In this document: in pieces, positions 37,184 to 44,974 of the stretch
Position numbering within the stretch: the first letter of the stretch is position 1
Layout: the number at the start of each line of letters is the position of its first letter
Assembly: GCA_963832445.1 (NCBI GenBank)
Contig: CAWHUM010000013.1
Coordinates: 124,001-188,000 of the forward strand
Length of the DNA stretch: 64,000 bases
Origin: AWTP1-13 sp963832445
GTDB lineage: Bacteria; Pseudomonadota; Alphaproteobacteria; Rhizobiales; Hyphomicrobiaceae
Reading direction: 5' to 3'
Translations under genes and position numbers: made by a program
Notes under the pieces: model-generated
What the model was told of the DNA's origin: nothing
Databases searched by the model: none
Seen by the model: the letters and a program-made list of their open reading frames with translations, nothing else

Positions 37184-37981
37184 TCAGCCAAGGATCGCCA
37201 GCGCGCCGAGGCCCATGCCGCCGACGATGATCCGCCACCAGGCGAACAGGCTAAAGCCGTGGCGGCTGACGAACTGGAGCAGGTAGCGCACCACGAACAC
37301 CGCCGCCACGAACGAGACGACGAAGCCGAGCGCGATGCTCGTCACGTCGTCGACGCTGAGCTCCTTGTAGTTCTTGTAGAGATCGTAGGCGAAGGCCCCG
37401 GCCATGGTCGGCATGGCGAGGAAGAAGGAGAACTCGGTGGCGGCGCGCTTGTCGGCGCCGAGCAGCAGCGCGCCGACGATTGTTGAGCCGGAGCGCGAGA
37501 CGCCCGGGATCATGGCCAGGCACTGGGCGAGCCCGATGACGAAGGCCGTCGACAGCGGCAGGTCCATGACATCGTGGATGCGGGGCTCGAGGCGCATGCG
37601 ATCCACGGCGAGCAGGATGATGCCGCCGACGATCAAGGTGCTGCAGATCAGCAAGGGCGATTCGAACAGCACCGCCTTGATGAAGCGGTGGGCCACCGCG
37701 CCGATGACCGCCGCGGGCAGAAAGCCCACCAGCACGGCCAGAATGAAATTGCGGGCGCGCGGGTCGCGCGGCGCATCGGCGAGGAGCTGCATCAGCTTGG
37801 CGGCGTAGACGGAGAGCACCGCCAGCACCGCGCCCAGCTGGATCAGCACCTCGAAGGTCTTGCCGGGCGACTGGAAGCCCAGGAAGTGGCCGACGAGCAG
37901 CAGATGCGCTGTCGACGAGACCGGGATGAACTCGGTGAGCCCCTCGATGAGGCCGAGCAGGATCACTTGCCAAGTTTGCAT
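37184..37981 (-). CDS. uppP: Undecaprenyl-diphosphatase UppP (BacA)
   Basis: 265-residue polytopic membrane enzyme that dephosphorylates C55-PP to recycle the lipid carrier of peptidoglycan and LPS synthesis; overproduction gives bacitracin resistance. Family motifs are LIEGLTEFIPVSSTAHL (catalytic Glu pair and Ser) and MIPGVSRSGSTI (Arg/Ser motif). About eight hydrophobic segments are evident. ATG at 37981 is chosen because MQTWQVILLGLIEGLTEF is the normal N-terminus; the frame continues upstream but has no family sequence. Confidence 0.96.
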   Translation of the reverse strand: MQTWQVILLGLIEGLTEFIPVSSTAHLLLVGHFLGFQSPGKTFEVLIQLGAVLAVLSVYAAKLMQLLADAPRDPRARNFILAVLVGFLPAAVIGAVAHRFIKAVLFESPLLICSTLIVGGIILLAVDRMRLEPRIHDVMDLPLSTAFVIGLAQCLAMIPGVSRSGSTIVGALLLGADKRAATEFSFFLAMPTMAGAFAYDLYKNYKELSVDDVTSIALGFVVSFVAAVFVVRYLLQFVSRHGFSLFAWWRIIVGGMGLGALAILG

Positions 37982-38346
37982 CGGCGTTCCCTCGAGAGGC
38001 GCTGCGGTGCCAATTTGTGGATGTGCCAGATCCACTTTGCCCGCCATCTTAGCCGCTCGAGCGCGGCGGCGGGATGCTTCCCGTTGTCATCTTCGGGCTT
38101 GTGTTCATCTGCGGCCCGTGCTCCTCGTTTCACAACATCTCCTTGGGCTGCTCTGCTGGATGACGATTGATCGGCCCCCGTCGAGTGGTCCGACTCGAAT
38201 GTTAGTTTAGCCCAGATCGCGACGTCGGCGAGAGCGTGGCCGCCGGAGCGGGTCCAAGGCGCGCAGACGGCCACGCGGCGAACACCGGCACGAGGACTTC
38301 AGGCGCCGGCGGCTACCTGCGGACTCCCGCGGCTCAGGAGAAATGC
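37982..38346. other. 365-bp region between divergent uppP and VOC genes
   Basis: No convincing gene on either strand. It contains the 5' regions of both divergent genes and a small palindrome CGAGT-GGTCCG-ACTCG near 38180. The stretch GAATGTTAGTTTAGCCC after it is relatively AT-rich and could be part of the promoter for the plus-strand gene. Nothing else stands out. Confidence 0.5.
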
Positions 38347-38865
38347 ATGCCCGACCGCCTCAAACCTCTGGACGACAATCGGCCCGAACGCCCGATCAGC
38401 GAGGGCGTGCGCATCGGTCACGTGCACCTCAAAGTCGCCGACCTGGAACGCGCCCTGTCGTTCTACTGCGGCGTGCTGGGCTTCGAGCTGATGCAGCGCC
38501 GGGGCAAGGAAGCGGCCTTCATCTCCGCCGGCGGCTATCATCACTACATCGGCCTCAACACCTGGGAGAGTGCCGGCGGCTCGCCGCCCCCGCCTGGCTC
38601 CACGGGCCTCTATCATCTCGCCATTCTCTATCCCACGCGCGCTGCCTTGGCCGACGCCCTGCGCCGCTTGATCGCGGCGGGCATCGAGCTCGACGGCGCC
38701 AGCGACCACGGCGTGAGCGAGGCGTTGTATCTGCGCGACTACGACCAGAACGGCGTGGAGCTTTGTTGGGACCGCCCGCGCGAGCAGTGGCCCGTCAATG
38801 CCAAGGGCGAGCTGGTGATGGGCCGGCTGCGATTGAACCTGCAAGACCTGCTGGCCGAGCGGTGA
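38347..38865 (+). CDS. VOC (glyoxalase / catechol-dioxygenase fold) family protein
   Basis: 172 residues with an excellent Shine-Dalgarno (CAGGAG) before the ATG at 38347. VOC repeats: RIGHVHLKVADLERALSFYCGVLGFELMQR (metal-binding His in HVHLKV), GLYHLAILYPTR (second His), and YLRDYDQNGVELCWDRP (metal-binding Glu). It resembles the CatE-like one-half of extradiol dioxygenase or glyoxalase proteins. The metal site looks complete, so it is probably an active enzyme; the substrate is unknown. Confidence 0.88.
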   Translation: MPDRLKPLDDNRPERPISEGVRIGHVHLKVADLERALSFYCGVLGFELMQRRGKEAAFISAGGYHHYIGLNTWESAGGSPPPPGSTGLYHLAILYPTRAALADALRRLIAAGIELDGASDHGVSEALYLRDYDQNGVELCWDRPREQWPVNAKGELVMGRLRLNLQDLLAER

Positions 38866-38981
38866 GCCCGTTTACCTCCCCTTAATCGCACCCGCAGAAT
38901 GCGGGCTTGCACACGACATCTTTGACGGCCGCGCAACTCCCATTGGCTAGCCTTTTTCAATAGGCAGGGAGTTTCCGCGTC

Positions 38982-39527
38982 ATGGCGCAGAAGGAGTTCG
39001 GTCGTCGTCAGGCACAACCGGTGGGTGGTGGTGCCCCCACTCGCGCCCCTGAGGCTTCCTCCGCGCCATCCCCCGATGCGACGGAAGCTCTCGCGCTCGC
39101 AGATGCGCCGAGCCGCTCCGCCGCCCGCAACGTCATGATCCTCGCGTCGGTCGGGGGCTTGGTCCTGGTGATGGCGCTCGGCGCCGCCTATGGCCTCAAT
39201 GCGGCGGTCTCTTCCGGCGAAGCCCAATCCAAGCAGGAGTGCCGCGGCCAGCCCAACTGTGCCAACCAGTACGACGTTGCGCTCACCTGCGGCAGCAGCG
39301 ACGAGCCGAAATCAGTCAGCGTCGTGGCTGCGGATGCGGAAGCTGCCGAGCGCAAGGCCGAGCGCTACAACCGCAACTGCCGTTCGCGTCGCGCCGTGTT
39401 CGTCTCCAGTCTGATCCGGAGCGCCGCCTATACCGCCTACGGCGGACAGCGTGCAGACCAGCCGTCGAACTACGCCAGCCGCAACACCACGGCGACCCGC
39501 CGCGTGTGGCGCTTCAGGCGGCGGTGA
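38982..39527 (+). CDS. Single-pass membrane protein, function unknown
   Basis: 181 residues. A Pro/Ala-rich cytoplasmic N-terminus (1-48) is followed by one membrane helix (NVMILASVGGLVLVMALGAA, about 50-69). The extracytoplasmic domain has Cys residues in ECRGQPNCANQ, LTCGS and NRNCRSR, which could form two disulfides. The C-terminal tail is Arg- and Asn-rich (NYASRNTTATRRVWRFRRR). GGGAG precedes the ATG at 38982. I do not recognise the family. Confidence 0.6.
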   Translation: MAQKEFGRRQAQPVGGGAPTRAPEASSAPSPDATEALALADAPSRSAARNVMILASVGGLVLVMALGAAYGLNAAVSSGEAQSKQECRGQPNCANQYDVALTCGSSDEPKSVSVVAADAEAAERKAERYNRNCRSRRAVFVSSLIRSAAYTAYGGQRADQPSNYASRNTTATRRVWRFRRR

Positions 39528-39563
39528 GGCTGTTCCCCGATCCTCAGGCGACCAGGCAGCGCT

Positions 39564-39968
39564 CTAGTCTATCTCGAACAGCCGCCTAACCATCTCTTGC
39601 GTGACTTGCAGCGTCTTGGCGTTGGCAATGAAGCTTGCCCGCGCTGTCGCCTGCTCGAAGGCCTCCTGGGCGAGGTTAACTTCGGCCGCCCCTGCACCCA
39701 TCGCTCCAGCCTCGCCGGTGGTGGCATCCTGCTGCGCCGCCATCCACGCCGGCGATGAGCTGCGCGTGCCGACGCCGCTTACCGCAGGCACCGGCCGGGG
39801 CAAGTCCGACGGATCGGCGCGCATCACCAGGTAGACCGGACCGCCGTCCGCCGTCGTTGCGGATGTTGCTTGGATTGCACCGGCGCGGGCGACATTACGC
39901 GCGGAGGTCTCGAGCCGAAGCATGGCCGAGCGCATGCCCGCAAGGGCGCTGTAGGTGGCGATAGACAC
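39564..39968 (-). CDS. Flagellar rod/hook-like (FlgC-type) protein, orphan
   Basis: 134 residues from a GTG start at 39968. The N-terminus SIATYSALAGMRSAMLRLETSARNVARAG resembles the conserved N-terminal helix of rod proteins (normally ending in NIAN). The C-terminus AEVNLAQEAFEQATARASFIANAKTLQVTQEMVRRL resembles the rod C-terminal domain with its VNLxxE and F-AN motifs. The central region is short, as in FlgC/FlgB. No other flagellar rod gene lies nearby. The N-terminal Asn-Ile-Ala-Asn is degraded to NVAR, so it may have changed role. Confidence 0.65.
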   Translation of the reverse strand: MSIATYSALAGMRSAMLRLETSARNVARAGAIQATSATTADGGPVYLVMRADPSDLPRPVPAVSGVGTRSSSPAWMAAQQDATTGEAGAMGAGAAEVNLAQEAFEQATARASFIANAKTLQVTQEMVRRLFEID

Positions 39969-40185
39969 GGCGTGGCCCAGTTGGTGGCGATGCCATGTTC
40001 TAGTTCATCAATCTCTAACGGACCCTCAAGCCGGCCTGAGCATTTGCGTGCGCGGTGTTTACCATCAGCCGGAAAATGCCGCCCGCCGTCGCCCGTTTGG
40101 GGGTGGCCACGCCCGGCCTGGAGCCGATGTTGCAACGGCTGGCCCGACCGTTCCCTTCTGGCACACACAAGCGACGAGAAGTCCC

Positions 40186-41133
40186 ATGACACTACCGCTG
40201 CGACGCGGTTTCGCCCTCGCTTCCCTGGCGCTTCTAGCGGTGTTGGCCGCAGGCCAGCCCGCCGCTGCCGACTTCGAGGAAGACTGGACGCTGTGCAACA
40301 GCAAGGATGCCGACATAGCCATTGCCGCCTGCTCGCAGATCATGCAGCGGCGTCCGCTCGAGGCCTGGAAGCTCAGCAATGCCCATAACCAGCGCGGACT
40401 GGCCTATGCCAGCAAGGGCGACTACGACCGCGCGATCGAAGACTACGCCAGGGCCATCTATCTCAACGCGAGCAATGCCTGGCCCTACAACAATCGCGGC
40501 GCGGCCTATGCCGAGAAGGGCCAATACGAGCTCGCCATGGCCGACTTCGCCAAGGCCATCGAGCTCGACGAGGACAATGCCTGGGCCTACCACAACCGGG
40601 GCCAGGCCTACGCCAAGCAAGGCGACTACGACCGCGCGATTGCCGACTTCACCAAGTGCATCGAGGCCGACATCGACCACGTGTGGGCCTACAATCACCG
40701 CGGTCAAGCTTACGCGGCCAAGCGCGACTATGATCGCGCCATCGCCGACTTCACCACGGCCATCGAGCTCGATCCCACCTATGTATGGTCCCATATGGAC
40801 CGCGGCGTCGTCTATGCCAGCAAGCGGCTATACGAGCGCGCGATTGCCGACTATACCCGCGCCATCGAGCTCGACGCCGGCAACTCCTGGGCCTACACCA
40901 ACCGCGGCTGGGCCCAGCTCAATGCCGGCAAGGCGGCACGCGGCCTGGCGGACGTGGAGAAGGCCCTCACGCTCGTTCCCGACGAGGCCGAGTTCCTCGA
41001 CGCCCGCGGGCATATGCTCGAAGCCGTGGGCCGCAAGCGGGATGCAATAGCCAGCTTCCGCCAGGCACTGGCCAAGAATCCGAGCCTCAAGACCAGCCAG
41101 GACGGCCTGAAACGGCTCAAGGGCGCCCGCTAG
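40186..41133 (+). CDS. Secreted tetratricopeptide repeat protein
   Basis: 315 residues from ATG at 40186, the only start that gives a signal peptide (RRGFALASLALLAVLAAGQPAAA). Then at least six TPR units follow, each close to 34 residues and ending DYDRAIADFTKAIELD-like, such as AYNHRGQAYAAKRDYDRAIADFTTAIELDP. Asp-Trp-Thr-Leu-Cys near the mature N-terminus pairs with IAIAACSQIM, giving a possible disulfide. It is periplasmic and probably scaffolding. It is convergent, with a 3-bp gap, with a second TPR protein of the same design, suggesting duplication. Confidence 0.85.
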   Translation: MTLPLRRGFALASLALLAVLAAGQPAAADFEEDWTLCNSKDADIAIAACSQIMQRRPLEAWKLSNAHNQRGLAYASKGDYDRAIEDYARAIYLNASNAWPYNNRGAAYAEKGQYELAMADFAKAIELDEDNAWAYHNRGQAYAKQGDYDRAIADFTKCIEADIDHVWAYNHRGQAYAAKRDYDRAIADFTTAIELDPTYVWSHMDRGVVYASKRLYERAIADYTRAIELDAGNSWAYTNRGWAQLNAGKAARGLADVEKALTLVPDEAEFLDARGHMLEAVGRKRDAIASFRQALAKNPSLKTSQDGLKRLKGAR

Positions 41134-41136
41134 GTC

Positions 41137-41850
41137 TCACTGCTTCACGCGCAGACGCTTGAGCGCCGCGATGCTCTCAGGCAGCGTCGGATCCTTGGCG
41201 AGAGCGCGGCGAAAATCCTCGATCGCCTCCTTGCGCTTGCCGAGCTTCTCCAGAATGTGCCCGCGCGTGTCCAGCGCCGCCGCCTCGTCGGGCCGCAGCT
41301 CCAGCGCCTTCTCGACGTCGGGGAGCCCCAGCCGCGCCTTGCCGGCTTTCATGTAGGCCCAAGCGCGGGCGTTGTAGGCGCGGGCATACTTCGGACTGAT
41401 CTCGATCGCCTTGCTCTGGTCGGCAATGGCCCGCTCGTAGGCGCCCTTCCTCTCATAGGCCAGGCCGCGGTTGAAGTAGGCGGCCGGATATTTCGGGTTG
41501 AGCTCGATCGCCTTCGTGCAGTCGGCCACCGCGCGGTCGGGGTCGGGCTTGCGCACGAAGTCGGCGCAGCGGTTGGAGAACGCCATTGCGTACCGGGGAT
41601 CGATCTCGATCGCCTTGGTGTGATCGGCGATCGCCTCGTCGAGCTTGCCCTTGGCGCGGTGAGCGTTGCCGCGGTGATTGTAGGGCACCGGGTTGCTGGC
41701 ATCGGCCCGGATCATCTCGGAGCAGGCACGGATGGCAAGATCGGGATCGCGGTCCTGCACGCATTCGCGCGCGTCGTCGGCCAGCGCCGACGCCGCCAGC
41801 AGGGCGAGCCCCACGAGCAGCGTCGCCGGCATGCCATCGCGCCTACGCAT
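41137..41850 (-). CDS. Secreted tetratricopeptide repeat protein
   Basis: 237 residues with a signal peptide (LLVGLALLAASALA) and at least four TPR units (PVPYNHRGNAHRAKGKLDEAIADHTKAIEIDP; AAYFNRGLAYERKGAYERAIADQSKAIEIS). The ECVQDRDPDLAIRACSEMI start mirrors the LCNSKDADIAIAACSQIM of the convergent neighbour, so the two are paralogues in inverted orientation. ATG at 41850 or 41832 both give a working signal peptide. Periplasmic scaffold role inferred. Confidence 0.84.
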   Translation of the reverse strand: MRRRDGMPATLLVGLALLAASALADDARECVQDRDPDLAIRACSEMIRADASNPVPYNHRGNAHRAKGKLDEAIADHTKAIEIDPRYAMAFSNRCADFVRKPDPDRAVADCTKAIELNPKYPAAYFNRGLAYERKGAYERAIADQSKAIEISPKYARAYNARAWAYMKAGKARLGLPDVEKALELRPDEAAALDTRGHILEKLGKRKEAIEDFRRALAKDPTLPESIAALKRLRVKQ

Positions 41851-41867
41851 CGGCCCCGCCGTCTCCC

Positions 41868-42164
41868 TCAGCGGCCGCCGAGGAAGCGCGCGACAACGAT
41901 CACGATGATTGCGCCGATGGTCGAGATCAGGATCTGCGTGCCATAGGGTATGGCATCGGTGAAATTCGTCACCACCGGCGGCAATGGCAGCAGCTGGTAC
42001 GCCACCAGAAAGCCGCCAACGAACGCGCCGATGATGCCGACGAAGAGGTTGCGAAGCAGCCCGCCGCCGCCCAGCAGCGAGCCCGCCAGCCAGCCGGCAA
42101 TCAGGCCGTTCAGTCCCATGATGATGTAAGGCGTGTACGGTTGAATTTGCTCCAGTGTCGGCAT
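41868..42164 (-). CDS. GlsB/YeaQ/YmgE family stress-response membrane protein
   Basis: 98 residues, three to four hydrophobic stretches: PYIIMGLNGLIAGWLAGSLLGG, GLLRNLFVGIIGAFVGGFLV and TQILISTIGAIIVIVVARFLGGR. The Gly-rich GLIAGWLAG/NLFVGIIGAFVGG pattern is diagnostic of the transglycosylase-associated GlsB/YeaQ family, small inner-membrane proteins linked to envelope stress. It is slightly longer than usual (about 82-90) owing to a periplasmic loop with PLPPVVTNFTDAIPYG. Confidence 0.85.
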   Translation of the reverse strand: MPTLEQIQPYTPYIIMGLNGLIAGWLAGSLLGGGGLLRNLFVGIIGAFVGGFLVAYQLLPLPPVVTNFTDAIPYGTQILISTIGAIIVIVVARFLGGR

Positions 42165-42370
42165 CCCTCGTCTCCCCGGTTTAACTCCGCCCCGCGGGTG
42201 AAACTACGCGATAAACCGGCGCCTCACAAATAGTCACCCATGACACCCGCGTGACGCCCCGCCGGGCTGGCCGACCATCTAACGTCACCGGCATGCCCGG
42301 CCCTCTTCCCCATCCCGCCGGCCCCGTGCGAAATGCTGCCTCGAATGCACATTCGCCGGAGCGCAAGACA

Positions 42371-42838
42371 ATGATCGAGGATGGAGACAAGGCCCCCGAC
42401 TTCGAGCTGGCGACCGATACCGGCCAGGCGATCAAGCTCGCGCGCCTGAAAGGCAAGCCGGTCGTCCTCTATTTCTATCCCAAGGACGACACGTCGGGCT
42501 GCACGCTGGAGGCCAAGGACTTCTCCAAGCTGGCGCCGGACTTCCGCAAGGCCGGCGTGGAGGTAGTCGGGGTGTCGGCCGACAGCGTGGAAAGCCACGC
42601 CAAGTTCCGCAAGAAATACGATCTGGCGGTCGGCCTCGCCGCCGATACCGACAAGGCCGTGGCCAACGCCTACGGCGTGTGGGTGGAGAAATCCATGTAC
42701 GGCCGCAAGTACATGGGCGTGGAGCGCTCCACCTTCCTGATCGACAAGCAGGGCCGCATTGCCAAAAGCTGGCGCAAGGTCAAAGTGCCGGGCCACGCCG
42801 AAGAGGTGCTTGTGGCGGCGAAGGCGCTTGATACGTAG
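42371..42838 (+). CDS. bcp: Thioredoxin-dependent peroxiredoxin, Bcp/PrxQ family
   Basis: 155 residues: APDFELATDTGQAIKLARLKGKPVVLYFYPKDDTSGCTLEAKDF with peroxidatic Cys44 in SGCTLEAKDF. It lacks the second Cys five residues later that is common in PrxQ and has no other Cys at all, so it must work as a 1-Cys enzyme. It reduces hydroperoxides in the cytoplasm. ATG at 42371 is chosen to match the family N-terminus; the frame runs on upstream without family sequence. Confidence 0.93.
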   Translation: MIEDGDKAPDFELATDTGQAIKLARLKGKPVVLYFYPKDDTSGCTLEAKDFSKLAPDFRKAGVEVVGVSADSVESHAKFRKKYDLAVGLAADTDKAVANAYGVWVEKSMYGRKYMGVERSTFLIDKQGRIAKSWRKVKVPGHAEEVLVAAKALDT

Positions 42839-42895
42839 CCGCGTGACGGGCGCATTCTGCGGGCATCAACCGAACCTGCGAGGTCAAGCGCAAGC

Positions 42896-43285
42896 ATGAC
42901 GCTAGAACTCAGAATGCTTGCGCTCAGCGTCGTCCTCGGGCTTGCGCAGGTAGTATTGGCCTCGCACGCGGCAAGTCTGCAGCGTGGATACCTGTGGACC
43001 GCAAGCTCGCGCGAGGCGCCCGTGCCCGGCTTGACGGGCGTGGCCGGCCGGCTGGAGCGGGCGCTGCGAAATTTCATGGAGACGTTCCCGCTGTTTGCCG
43101 CAGCGGTGCTGATGGCGCACGCCGCCGGTCGACACGGCTGGATGACGGAATGGGGTGCCCAGCTCTACTTCTGGGCGCGCGTGGTCTACGTCGGTCTCTA
43201 CGCGGCAGGCATATTCCTGGTGCGTTCCCTCGTCTGGAACGTCGCGGCGCTGGGGATCGTCCTTATTCTTCTTTCGCTGGTCTGA
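42896..43285 (+). CDS. MAPEG family membrane protein
   Basis: 129 residues, four membrane helices: MLALSVVLGLAQVVLASHA, an ERALRNFMETFPLFAAAVLMAHAAG segment (MAPEG motif ERxxxNxxE), LYFWARVVYVGLYAAGIFLVRSLVW and VAALGIVLILLSLV. MAPEG proteins of eukaryotes conjugate glutathione or act on eicosanoids; bacterial ones are poorly characterised. Conserved Glu, Arg and Asn residues of the motif are present. Followed after 4 bp by another small membrane protein. Confidence 0.87.
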   Translation: MTLELRMLALSVVLGLAQVVLASHAASLQRGYLWTASSREAPVPGLTGVAGRLERALRNFMETFPLFAAAVLMAHAAGRHGWMTEWGAQLYFWARVVYVGLYAAGIFLVRSLVWNVAALGIVLILLSLV

Positions 43286-43289
43286 CCCC

Positions 43290-43571
43290 ATGCGCGGCGT
43301 CACCGCACGGCGGTTGGCTCAGGTGGGGCTCGGTATCCTCCTGTTGATTGTCATCCGCTCGCTCGCAGAGTTCTTCCGGCTCCGCTTTGTGCTGGGCGAC
43401 GCCCTTACCTTTGCGCAGGCCACCCCCTTTGTCGCTGGCGCCCTGTTCGCCGCGCTGGCACTTGCGCTGGCCGCCGTCTGCCACGCCGCCGCTCTCCATC
43501 GCGCATCGATCGCCATTGCCCTAGCGACCATCATCAGCTTGATCGTCTACAAGGTCGCGGCTATCGGCTGA
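43290..43571 (+). CDS. Small membrane protein, function unknown
   Basis: 93 residues, four bases after the MAPEG gene and probably in its transcript. Three hydrophobic segments are seen: VGLGILLLIVIRSLAEFFRL, ATPFVAGALFAALALALAAVCHAAALH and ASIAIALATIISLIVYKVAAIG. No known motif. The ATG lacks a clear Shine-Dalgarno, consistent with translational coupling to MAPEG. Confidence 0.65.
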   Translation: MRGVTARRLAQVGLGILLLIVIRSLAEFFRLRFVLGDALTFAQATPFVAGALFAALALALAAVCHAAALHRASIAIALATIISLIVYKVAAIG

Positions 43572-43592
43572 TGTGAAGCCAGCGCGGGTGGG

Positions 43593-44121
43593 CTACCGCA
43601 CCTCGCCGATGATGTAGCGCTGCATGGCGGCGCGGCGCACACCCCTCTCGCTGCGCGCCCATCCGCGTGCCGAGATGCCGGCCTGATGCACGGTTTCCGG
43701 ATCGCCCGACACCAGTGGGTGCCACCAGGCAAGCCCGCGTCCCTCCGCGATCCGCCGATAGGCGCAGCTCTCCGGCAGCCAGGTGTACAGCCCCAGGCTT
43801 TCAGGGGTGATCACGACGCAGTCCGGCACATGCTTCCTGCGGTTCTTGTAGTCCGAGCAGCGGCACGAGTCGACATCGAGCAGCCGGCAGGCGAGCCGCG
43901 TTAGATAGACGTGGCCAGTGTCATCGTCCTCGATCTTGAGCATGCAGCACCGGCCGCAGCCGTCGCACAGCGACTCCCACTCTGCGCGCGACATCGCCGA
44001 GAGCGACTTCTCCTCCCAGAACGGCGTGGCGTCCGCTGCCGCCGCCTCGCGAGCCTCAACGGCCTGGAGACCGCGGCTCGACGCCTGCCGCTTCCTTCGG
44101 CGCGGCCGCGTGCGAACTCAT
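43593..44121 (-). CDS. YcgN/UPF0260-type cysteine cluster protein (frameshifted near its 5' end)
   Basis: Cysteine-rich family of about 150-175 residues. SRAEWESLCDGCGRCCMLKIEDDDTG, LACRLLDVDSCRCSDYKNR, VPDCVVITPESL and LPESCAYRRIAEGRGLAWWHPLVSGD give nine Cys; a metal or [Fe-S] site is likely but unproven. The familiar start PFWEEKSLSAMSRAEWE is readable upstream of the internal ATG at 43994 in the same frame. The real start is probably the ATG at 44121, overlapping the SDR stop by ATGA and reading MSSHAAAPKEAAGVEPRSP; an extra base near 44060 then joins it to the PFWEEK frame. Corrected length is 175 residues. Confidence 0.8.
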
Positions 44122-44879
44122 CCCCGTCCCTCGAACGGCATCTTGGTGGCCTTGATGTTCATGAACAGCACGTTGGTGTCGAGCGGCAAGCTCGCCATGT
44201 AGCGGATGGCCGAGCCGCAGTGCTCGACATCGAACACCGGTTCCGGCCTGATCTCGCCGTTGGCCTGCGGCACGCCGGCCTTCATGCGCCCGCCCATGGC
44301 GGTGTCGGCGTTGCCGATGTCGAGCTGGCCGCAGGCGATGTCGTGCTGGCGCCCGTCGAGCGCGATGCACTTGGTGAGCCCTGTGATGGCGTGCTTGGAC
44401 GCAGTGTAGGCGACCGAGTTAGGCCGCGGCGTGTAGGCCGAGATCGAGCCGTTGTTGACGATGCGCCCGCCCTTGGGGTTCTGCGATTTCATGATCTTGA
44501 TGGCCTCCTGCGCGCACAGGAAGGAGCCGTGCAGGATCACGTCCACCACCGACTTCCATGTCTCGAAGGGCAGGTCCTCCATCGGCACCGGCGGCGCACC
44601 GAACCCTGCGTTGTTGAACAGGAAGTCGAGCCGGCCGCCGAACGCCTTCTTCACCTCGCCGAACAGCCGTTTCACATCCTCGGGCTTGCCGACGTCGGCT
44701 GGGATCGCAACCATCCTGCCGCCGCCGGCCTTCGCCGCGGCCACGGTCTTGTCGAGCTCCTCTTTGCGCCGGCCGGTGATGGCCACGTTCCAGCCGTCGC
44801 CCTGCAGCGCCAGCCCCGCCGCCCGCCCGATGCCCGTACCGCCGCCCGTGATGAGCGCAACCTTGCCCTGAGCCGCCAT
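44118..44879 (-). CDS. Short-chain dehydrogenase/reductase
   Basis: 253 residues: VALITGGGTGIGRAAGLALQG (dinucleotide motif, residues 7-27), NVAITGRRKEEL, FNNAGFGAPP, GGRIVNNGSISAYTPRPNSVAYTASKHAITGLTK with catalytic Ser and the YxxxK motif (YTASK). The N-terminal GRR after the second strand favours NADP. The C-terminal half keeps NADTAMGGRMK in place of the usual PG-I segment, then FDVEHCGSAIRYMASLP. ATG at 44879 is the family start. It is translationally coupled to ycgN (ATGA). Confidence 0.93.
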   Translation of the reverse strand: MAAQGKVALITGGGTGIGRAAGLALQGDGWNVAITGRRKEELDKTVAAAKAGGGRMVAIPADVGKPEDVKRLFGEVKKAFGGRLDFLFNNAGFGAPPVPMEDLPFETWKSVVDVILHGSFLCAQEAIKIMKSQNPKGGRIVNNGSISAYTPRPNSVAYTASKHAITGLTKCIALDGRQHDIACGQLDIGNADTAMGGRMKAGVPQANGEIRPEPVFDVEHCGSAIRYMASLPLDTNVLFMNIKATKMPFEGRG

Positions 44880-44974
44880 ACCGTTCCTCCCATGCCGTGT
44901 GTGCAAATCCCGGTCAGCCTACCGCCATCGATACCGGCGGCGCCAGACGGTTCGGTCCTGTGGTGCGCTTTGCG

